NCBI GenBank assembly: GCA_032622095.1
Contig: CP136064.1
Span: 138,401,954-138,465,953 of the forward strand
DNA length: 64,000 nt
Direction: 5' to 3'
Source: Siphonodentalium dalli
Taxonomy: Eukaryota > Mollusca > Scaphopoda > Gadilida > Siphonodentaliidae
A program made the position numbers and the translations under genes. The number at the start of each line of letters is the position of its first letter. Positions within the stretch are counted from its first letter, which is position 1. Below the pieces are notes generated by a model. It was not told the origin of the DNA and made no database searches. It saw only the letters and a program-made list of their open reading frames with translations. This document shows, piece by piece, positions 57,176-64,000 of this stretch.

Positions 57176-57269
57176 GAATATTATGTTCTTAACCACCAGT
57201 ATCCAGTTGAACTCATTATACCCTGATTTTGCAAAGAAAACTTGGGGGGGGGGGGATATTGGATTGAAT

Positions 57270-58270
57270 TTGTCAGTCTCTATGTCAGACTGTTCTCCCA
57301 TCCATCCATCTGTCATTATGTCTCTATCCGTCCATCAATTGTTTTCTTCTACAGATACATATTAAAGACCAAATGGGTTTATATATTTAGGTGTGGATGT
57401 CCCCCAGGTGACTCACATTCAGATTTGTTCAAATGAGTTCATCAGGTCAAATAGGTGAGAAGTCAGGCCCATAACTCTTTCCTTCCATAGTAATTCTTAA
57501 AACAATTTCTTCTCAAGAACCATCTGGACTATTTAGATTATGTTTGGTATGGATGGTCCTTCGGTGACTGGGGTTTAGATTTTTTCAGATTTGGTCATTT
57601 TAGGAAAATCAGTTCAGTTCAACTCTTAAAATCTAATGTCTGAAATTACCAAATGAATGGATCTCATAGATGGGGATAACGTTTGTTCAAATAGGGGCGG
57701 AGATAAGAGATTTAATTACCAACCAGCCACCCTACCCGTGCTCCGGTGGAGCTATAGTCATCACTCCTCGTCCGTCCATCGTCTGTCCGTCCATCCGTCC
57801 GACAACAATTATTTGAACATCTACTCTGGAACCATAAGACCAAATGGGTTCATATTTGGTGTGGATATTCCCTAGGTGATTCTCATTCAGATTTGTTCAA
57901 ATGCGGTCACTGGGTCAAATAGTTGCGAAGCCAGGGCCATAACTCTTTCCCACCATAGTAATTCTTTTAAACATCTTCAGAACAATAAGACTGAATGGTT
58001 TCATATTTGGTGTGGATGTTCCCTAGGCGACTCACATTCAGATTTGTTCGAATGAGTTCACTTGAAATAGTTGCGAAGCCAGGGCCATAACTCTTTCCCT
58101 CCATAGTATTCTTAAAGTGACTTCTTCTCAAATACCATCAGGCTATATGGGTTCATATATGGTATGAAGGATCCTTGGGTGACTGGGGTTCAGATTTGTT
58201 CAAATCAGGTCACTGGGTCAAATGTGGGCGGGGCCAGGGACATAACTCCAAATTTTTTGTTTTAGATTTA
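57270..58270 (+). repeat. Hairpin family 2, elements 2 and 3
   Basis: TCTCCCATCCATCCATCTGT .. ATCCGTCCATCAATTG (57290-57340) and, more completely, GCTCCGGTGGAGCTATAGTC with TCCTCGTCCGTCCATCGTCT (57740-57800) mark two further heads. ~150-bp units follow (GTGTGGATGTTCCCTAGGCG, GCGAAGCCAGGGCCATAACT). The left arm of the hairpin is missing at 57740. Confidence 0.75.
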
Positions 58271-58389
58271 ACTCTTTAGATATCTTCTACTTCTTTTAAA
58301 GTGATTATGAAAAGTTCTGACTGTTGTGGTCTCCAGAGTCCCAGTCTTATCAGTCTTTGCAGTCATTGACTGTCTTGTTGATATGATTA

Positions 58390-58590
58390 TTGATTTTAGA
58401 GTTATCCATCTTCAACCCTGTTTGACCATGTGTTTATGCCAACTTTATAGGCCACATATTATTACACATCTCGAGAAATAACAAACTTAGAAAATTTATA
58501 TCTGTTCACTCTGAACTTTGATGGGTGGGATCCTCAACTTGAATCAAATATTTATTACCCCCCCCCCCCAAAGCCAAAGAAATAGTAATT
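58390..58590 (+). repeat. Fragment of the 10297-11215 foldback family
   Basis: TTGATTTTAGAGTTATCCAT, CTCTGAACTTTGATGGGTGG and TTATTACCCCCCCCCC match 10510-10690 in order. Confidence 0.7.
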
Positions 58591-58849
58591 TAGGAGCTAC
58601 TGATAGGAATGAGTATCAATAAATGCATTCACACTAGCTAGTCAATTTAACTACAGGTAGTGTAAATATTGCATCCTGTATGCATGGATAACCCCCATGG
58701 CCAAACCCAACTACTTGTCCCACTATTGTCCCCAAAGTAGACACCATGAATAATTGATTCAATAACTTGATGTTTTCTATTGTTTTCCCTTAAGTTAATA
58801 ACAATAACACAACAAAACTTATAAAATGAGTTGTTTCTCACTGAGTCTA

Positions 58850-59008
58850 TAGTAATGTCCTATATAATCAACCTCTAAACCACAGCAGAATTTGGGGAAT
58901 TTGTTTTTCAAGATTTAGTTGGAAATATTGCCATATTTCCGACTAAATCCTGAAAAAATTCCCATAATTTTGCTGTGGTTAACGGATCATATACTTAGAG
59001 CATTACTG
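58850..59008. mobile_element. Foldback MITE 'CAGTAATGCTCTAATTAATC', copy 3
   Basis: TAGTAATGTCCTATATAATC .. AACCACAGCAGAATTTGG is mirrored by CCGACTAAATCCTGAAAAAA, TTTTGCTGTGGTTAA and AGAGCATTACTG. TA at 58848-58849 and 59009-59010. More diverged than copy 1. Confidence 0.75.
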
Positions 59009-59010
59009 TA

Positions 59011-59620
59011 CTGTACATTGTTGAACTTGGAATATCCCACAAAATTTCACTCCGCTATCAAATTATTTTTCACAAAAATGTAAGTTTGTCATATTTCTAA
59101 CAATAATTATGTTATCACTGCTAGACAATTTTTTTTTTGGTGGAATTCACATCATGATTAAAAAAATGTTTTGAGTGACGGTGAATGATATATAAACACG
59201 CCTGGTGAGCTTTAATTAATGCAGGGTGGGATGAAAATCTTCAAGACTGAACTCAACTATTGAACATAGTGAAGATAACCACAACCGACTATTTTCAACA
59301 ACTGACACTAGGCCTATGACTTAAATTTATTTTTTTTGTCAATGCTGAACCTGACCGGATTGACAACAATGGAAAAATAACATTTCTACAGTTAAGTTAT
59401 TTTTAACAAAACCAACTATGGTGCATTGAGAGGGGTGGGGTTGGTGACCGACATTTGGGGCTTCTTATTAATCTTAAAGTAATATCCCCCGCCCCCAAAA
59501 AATGGAATTAATTTGGATTGAAATAAATTTAATCATACTGTTATTAATATTCTATTCTAGACCACTAGTACTATTATAATTTCAACAATTAGATTCTGGA
59601 TTTGTACTCTTCCTTTCACT
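59011..59620. other. Unassigned AT-rich sequence
   Basis: No gene or repeat recognised. Confidence 0.3.
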
Positions 59621-59764
59621 GTGCACAGGTATTGGAATTTCTGTCAAAAAAATAGGTTTTTATGACAATATACTCCTCTGAATAAGAATAGAATGAATTC
59701 TTATTCAGAGGAGTATATTGTCATAAAAACCTATTTTTTGACAGAAATTCCAATACCTGTGCAC
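59621..59764. repeat. Almost perfect 144-bp palindrome
   Basis: Left arm 59621-59689 (GTGCACAGGTATTGGAATTT..) and right arm 59697-59764 are complementary except for one A/T length difference, with a 7-bp centre (AGAATGA). No clear target duplication is seen. Could be a solo foldback element or a palindromic duplication. The 72-codon frame crossing it is not taken as a gene. Confidence 0.9.
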
Positions 59765-59999
59765 TGTGTCAGATTAACAATGTCAATGCTGGTTAGCTGC
59801 TGCTGGTGTGTACATTCAATGATTCACTTTGTGAATGTGATGACTGATGTTGTGTTGCATAGTTCTAACTTCTATCTTCATGGACATTGCGGTAGTCTGG
59901 GAGAGAATTGATGACTCTTAACTTAACTAGTCATGAATTAACAGAATTTCAGAAACCCACACTCAGGACATTGTCAGACTCTGTGAGTGTGAGTGTGAC

Positions 60000-60257
60000 T
60001 CACTGACTCGGTGTAACTTTGACTGACTCTGAGACGAGGCACAACACTCTCAGGTGTAAGCACATCGATTCCATCCCGTTCTGCAACGTAATCATTATCA
60101 ATTCATATTGTATTGTATTCTGGATTCCTTTGTTTCCATTACATTTGATTTGACCGCGATTATCTAATAATTTGAAAAACATTTCGTAATTCGCGGATGA
60201 AAACACTTTCCAAACTGGTTTAACGCTCGATGTATCGTGACTACTAACGGCTTTCAT
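60000..60257 (-). CDS. Unrecognised 85-codon ORF next to a repeat
   Basis: The minus-strand ATG at 60257 opens MKAVSSHDTSSVKPVWKVFS and SANYEMFFKLLDNRGQIK, plausible in composition; the second half is less so. It sits just downstream (on its strand) of the 60285-60510 repeat, the same relation as the ORF at 43950 to its repeat copy. No domain recognised, so it may be chance. Confidence 0.18.
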   Translation of the reverse strand: MKAVSSHDTSSVKPVWKVFSSANYEMFFKLLDNRGQIKCNGNKGIQNTIQYELIMITLQNGMESMCLHLRVLCLVSESVKVTPSQ

Positions 60258-60284
60258 GTTAATGTACTTCCTGTTGAATGTCCG

Positions 60285-60510
60285 CGCATGCGTACAGCCT
60301 ACCTTCCTAAGCCGGCCGGTAACAACTGCCTACCGTCGCGCTACGATGATTCAGGGAAAACCATTCCCCATTTAGGACCCCTTTGGCGGAGTGCATGCGC
60401 AATTTGAATTTTTTGGCGTCATTACGTTATCTGTTGATTCATCCTAGCGCGACCCATGTCTGGCACGTCGTATAAAACAGCGTCGAGCCACAGACGTGCT
60501 AACTAACTCT
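60285..60510 (-). repeat. GACGCTGTTTTATACGACG repeat, copy 2
   Basis: On the minus strand it reads GGCTCGACGCTGTTTTATAC, GCCAGACATGGGTCGCGCTA, GGCAGTTGTTACCGGCCGGC and TTAGGAAGG, matching 43770-43860, with a ~100-bp insertion between the blocks. Confidence 0.75.
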
Positions 60511-60827
60511 TGGCCGTTGTAAATATGCATTGAAGTCCATTGTACGGTACTACGGGGACATGCGTGTATCGACCGACAAAGGACGTTTCGCGAAAGTTGG
60601 GAATAAATATATTGCAAACCATATATATATATATATATTCGAAGGTTCAAGGGAAATGAATGACAAGATACCGATAATCACCACCACATATTTGTTCAAT
60701 ATCATATTTTGTTTGTGTTCTGGGAAGCGTTCTTGTGTCCTTGGGCAGAAAAGGGAAGAAGACTCTCAAAATCTTGGAAGGCTACCTTACATTTGACAGC
60801 CCAACTAGCCAGTTGGTCTGCCAAACC

Positions 60828-60927
60828 NNNNNNNNNNNNNNNNNNNNNNNNNNNNNNNNNNNNNNNNNNNNNNNNNNNNNNNNNNNNNNNNNNNNNNNNN
60901 NNNNNNNNNNNNNNNNNNNNNNNNNNN
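60828..60927. other. Assembly gap (100 N)
   Basis: Exactly 100 N, probably a gap of unknown true size. Frames reading through it are artefacts. Confidence 1.
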
Positions 60928-61199
60928 ACCCGGGTACGAAAATATAGTATTACCTCAGTCTATGACGATCTACGCTAACCCACTGGACGCGCTTCGCGCG
61001 TCGGTCAGTGGGTGAAAAAGATTACTTGGAATTTTGTTGTCCATAAATTGCATAATCCATCGCTTGTTAGATCGGAATTAAAAACAAATAATCAGCCCCC
61101 GAAATTAGGAAAAATGTCCCCACAGCAAATTTAATCAAGCTCTAATATAGATATCACATGTTACCACGGTGTTTCACACAACATTGCTTTATTTTGCTG

Positions 61200-61420
61200 T
61201 GGATTATGTTGAAATTAATGAAGCAAATTATCAAACCCAAACTTTAAACAAATATATGGTGAAAACAAAATTGAAATATTTCAAGTTTGGAAGGAGGGTT
61301 CATGGCTAAAATAAAAACACTCGGCCAAGGATTGATGCTCTAATTAATTTAAAGTTTCAAATTATCAAATCCAAACTTTAAATAAATATTTAGTGAAAAA
61401 CAAAAAGAAGTTCCAAGTTT
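61200..61420 (+). repeat. Loose direct repeat CAAATTATCAAAYCCAAACTTTAAA
   Basis: GCAAATTATCAAACCCAAAC (61225) and CAAATTATCAAATCCAAACT (61357) each precede TTTAAA(C/T)AAATAT and GTGAAAA, 132 bp apart. Confidence 0.6.
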
Positions 61421-62485
61421 GAAACGCATATTATTCCAAACAAATATTCCAAACCAAGATTCCAGCACACTTACCGCAAACTTAAAACTAATCTAAAATT
61501 TACTGTGAACTTATCGAAAATGGTTTGCCTCAAATCTAAATTTTCTGCAAATTTCAGCAAACAAACTTAATTTACTGCAACATGCCGCATATTTGCCGCT
61601 AACTTGCAGCAAACAACTATTTCGATAGGGGAACTTACATAATTAATGAAATTATAAAACTAGAAAAACATAACAAATTTGGCAAAAGTACATGTAATGA
61701 ATACTGATGTGAATTTGGCACAATGATAATAATACTTTCATTAAATTTTTCACTATTGAAAAAGATGTTGTGACTTGAATGAAGTGAACATGATTTGAAA
61801 GTAAATATATCTACAGATTGGGTGAAAAGTAATAAAAACAAGACAATGCAAAGTGTGGCAGGTCTAGTATTGACTACTGGATCTGGCCACTGATAATGTT
61901 GAAACATACCAACAGGTACTAACGAGCACAAAATTGGTATTTTACGAATTGTATATGCTTGATCATGAATAAAACATAGTGAAAACTACAACCATCAAGT
62001 CAGTCATTAATTTAGTAATATGTAGCTATACTAATTATATATATGTATATACTTGTATCTTAAAATCAGCTTTTATTTCTCCAGAAGCATGGTAAATGGT
62101 CTAGACGAAATACAAATCTGTATTCTTCGACGAACACGCGCTCTGTTACCTGGTTACGCGGTCTCCACAAATTTCGGCATTAAAATTCATACATTTTCAA
62201 ATGGAATCTAGCATTGAATCCCATCGTATAATGAAAATAATAGGTGTTTCAATTGCAAAATACCGGTTTTGTATCATGTCAGTGCTCATACTTGGAGTAA
62301 ACAGCATATGTTGATACCAATTTTTGACACAGACTCACCGTTGAATCGAGAATGAAATCTTCAACAATGACGTCATGTCTTCAGGCACCCTTACGTCACG
62401 GTGGCTACCGCTGCGCCGAGCAAAGTATAGATCGGAATTGAATTACTAATTTGTGTTTAATTTTAAGTGACTAGTTTTAAGATAA
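61421..62485. other. Unassigned sequence
   Basis: AT-rich, with CAGCAAAC and GCAAACTT words around 61500-61620. The 98-codon frame 61635-61931 shows no domain. Confidence 0.3.
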
Positions 62486-62665
62486 ATAGGTTATCACCAT
62501 TAAGCACCAACACAGAAGTGTATCGAGTCTCGATACCGTCTTTTGCCTGCATTTGTGACTGACCAAAGGTCTCGTCGCAATACTTGCAAAAGACGGAATC
62601 TCGACTCGATACAAGATCTGTATTGACGCACAATGGTGTTTACCTATTTGTATTCAAATAATTAT
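62460..62665. mobile_element. Foldback element with GTATCGAGTCTCGATACCG stem
   Basis: ATAGGTTATCACCATTAAGC .. GAGTCTCGATACCGTCTTTT is mirrored by AAAAGACGGAATCTCGACTC and ACAATGGTGTTTACCTAT. Arms are ~75 bp, with a centre containing ACTGACCAAAGGTCTC. Non-coding. Confidence 0.7.
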
Positions 62666-62975
62666 AATACCTTTGAGCTCGGTCCCGGACCCCTGCATAA
62701 CATTTTTAGGTATAGTACTATATATACTAGTGATCATTCCATGCATGTATATGTGAAATAGTGGTAATATAGAGAAACAAAAATTAAGCAGATGAACTAA
62801 TTAACTTTTATTTGTGTTTCTCTAATTTATGCACCATCATATATAATTAATTAACACTAAGTATATTAATATGCAAGGGCATTTTGTGGTCACTAATTTG
62901 AAAGTAAGGTACTTAATTTATTGTTTGCCCCTTGACTACATGTTTAATGATCATTTTATGACCAAGCCGTTCAGT

Positions 62976-63460
62976 TTTAAATTTGATGCCATTAATTTTA
63001 TTTAAGGACCTCAAATTTTCTTAAATATCAAACTCTTCAAAAGTATTAATGATGGGAATAATTTAATACCATTAAATTTGCATTAATTGTTCTTTCTAAT
63101 TTATTGATGTAACAAAATAGAAAGAACAATTAACGCAAGTTTAATGCTATTAAATTATTCCCATCATTAATACTTCTGAAGAGTTTGATATTTATGAAAA
63201 TTTGAGGTCCTTAACTCTTACAGTGCCAGGGGCCGATCTCATCGACCCTAATTTACGGTCGGTAGAGTGCCAGGGCAGATGAAATCGGCCCTAAAAAAAA
63301 AAGTCCTTAGGGGCATGTTATAACTCAAAAACGATCACCAAGTATTCATAGTAATAATTTTGATGCCCATGAAAAACGTAAGATTCCTTGGCACTAAACC
63401 TACAAAATAAACCTGGCACTGAAAGAGTTAAATAAAATTAATGGCATCAAATTGATATGA
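62976..63460. mobile_element. Palindromic AT-rich element
   Basis: AAATTTGATGCCATTAATTT, TTAAGGACCTCAAATTTTCT and AGTATTAATGATGGGAATAA in the left arm recur inverted from 63118 onward. The right arm is interrupted by a TTAA-flanked element (63215-63427) and resumes with AAATAAAATTAATGGCATCA. Confidence 0.8.
63215..63427. mobile_element. 213-bp TTAA-target MITE nested in a palindrome arm
   Basis: Ends CTCTTACAGTGCCAGG and CCTGGCACTGAAAGAG, flanked by TTAA at 63211-63214 and 63428-63431. The undamaged left arm of the surrounding palindrome supplies the pre-insertion sequence with a single TTAA. An internal AGTGCCAGGGC.. repeat lies near 63268. piggyBac/Kolobok-like target choice. Confidence 0.88.
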
Positions 63461-64000
63461 AATTGGTTATCATTGTTTTGATGCTGTGTTCAGGCCATTA
63501 AAGCTGAAGATTTTAATGGCAGTATGTGACTCTTTACAGGAACTAATGCATTTTAAGAGCGTTAAGTTTAATGCACCAACGGTTTGGTGATATTTTAATG
63601 AATTTTCTCAATAGTTTAATGATTTTAATTACTGGATAAATTAATGATTTTGTATCGATTTAATGGGGCTCCTTAAAAAAAAAGAAAACAAAGATCAATG
63701 AGGTGATTTAAGGAATTAATGTACTTTTAATGACATTTTAAAGGTATTTTAGTGAGTTATGCCTCTAGTAGCATGTAGATCCTTGGCTTTTTAGCAAGTA
63801 TACTGATTTATGACACAAATTCAATTTTCAGAAGTAGCTGCCAATATTAAGTCGATCTGATAATGCGAGTAATCATTATGTGGCATTTTGAGATCGACGG
63901 TCCTATAAAATGTTGACACCAAATAATCCAGGATTTCCAAAAGCACTTGTCCAGTTATCAAGCGGGAGAACACAGACATATTAACAGACTGTGTACAATA
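63461..64000. other. AT-rich sequence with TTTAATG repeats
   Basis: TTTTAATG, TTTAATGATTTTAAT and TTAATGATTTTG words are frequent to 63740. No gene. Confidence 0.4.

Noticed and set aside
60709-60978. Frames crossing the N gap
   Set aside because: The unknown residues come from 100 N; the frame is an artefact.

Overview
This 64 kb window looks like intergenic or heterochromatic DNA from an animal genome, probably a marine lophotrochozoan such as a mollusc. That assignment is inference. It rests on abundant TACATGTA-type words, LINE retrotransposons with APE-type endonuclease, RT and 2A-like NPGP motifs, tRNA-derived SINE sequence, and repeat families ending in a hairpin beside CGTCCGTC-like runs, which I associate with bivalve genomes. 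I see no convincing multi-exon host gene, no rRNA and no canonical tRNA gene. Nearly everything that can be explained is transposable elements, foldback elements (MITEs) or tandem repeats, nested in one another. There is one 100-N assembly gap at 60828-60927.

Region 1-15.8 kb. A LINE on the minus strand (LINE-B, 15218 down to 1) is split by one insertion of 13,974 bp (53-14026) with perfect 28-bp terminal inverted repeats and a 2-bp AT duplication. Removing it restores the LINE reading frame exactly. Inside are subterminal ACCCAGGT-rich arrays, a 45-bp minisatellite, a fragment of another LINE and at least seven foldback or TIR elements. No transposase is visible.

Region 15.8-28.2 kb. A large array of about 150-160-bp units (17.0-22.96 kb) ends in a hairpin module and has been hit by two elements only 26 bp apart: a TA-target element (21785-22181) and an element with an 8-bp duplication and CAGGG ends (22208-22804). 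A SINE nested in a TIR element, a GAAGTCGGCC-rich inverted repeat, and an element with 286-bp TIRs and a perfect 8-bp duplication (26159-27376) follow.

Region 28.2-33 kb. A second LINE (LINE-D, minus strand) is cut by two insertions. One is a 2,838-bp TA-flanked TIR element filled with GGAGCCAT satellites and CCCTAA-like repeats (28451-31288). The other is a ~706-bp insertion (31447-32152).

Region 33-48.9 kb. Tandem duplications, G-tract repeats, short-unit arrays, a third hairpin-terminated family (to 39079), and diverged 160-bp units (45.2-48.4 kb) interrupted by a palindrome and an inverted copy of the 17-kb array family. A small frameshifted acidic ORF sits at 43950-44161.

Region 48.9-64 kb. 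LINE-C, nearly intact on the minus strand, encodes a 2A-like leader, endonuclease, RT and a C-terminal CCHC-like region, and is broken by two frameshifts. After it come a second hairpin/CGTCCGTC family, repeats around a CAGAATGAGGTCCCC motif, an almost perfect 144-bp palindrome, the gap, and a foldback element carrying a nested TTAA-flanked element in one arm.

The window's main value is as a stratigraphy. At least six insertions can be read against a pre-insertion sequence, because they hit a LINE frame, a tandem array or a palindrome arm.
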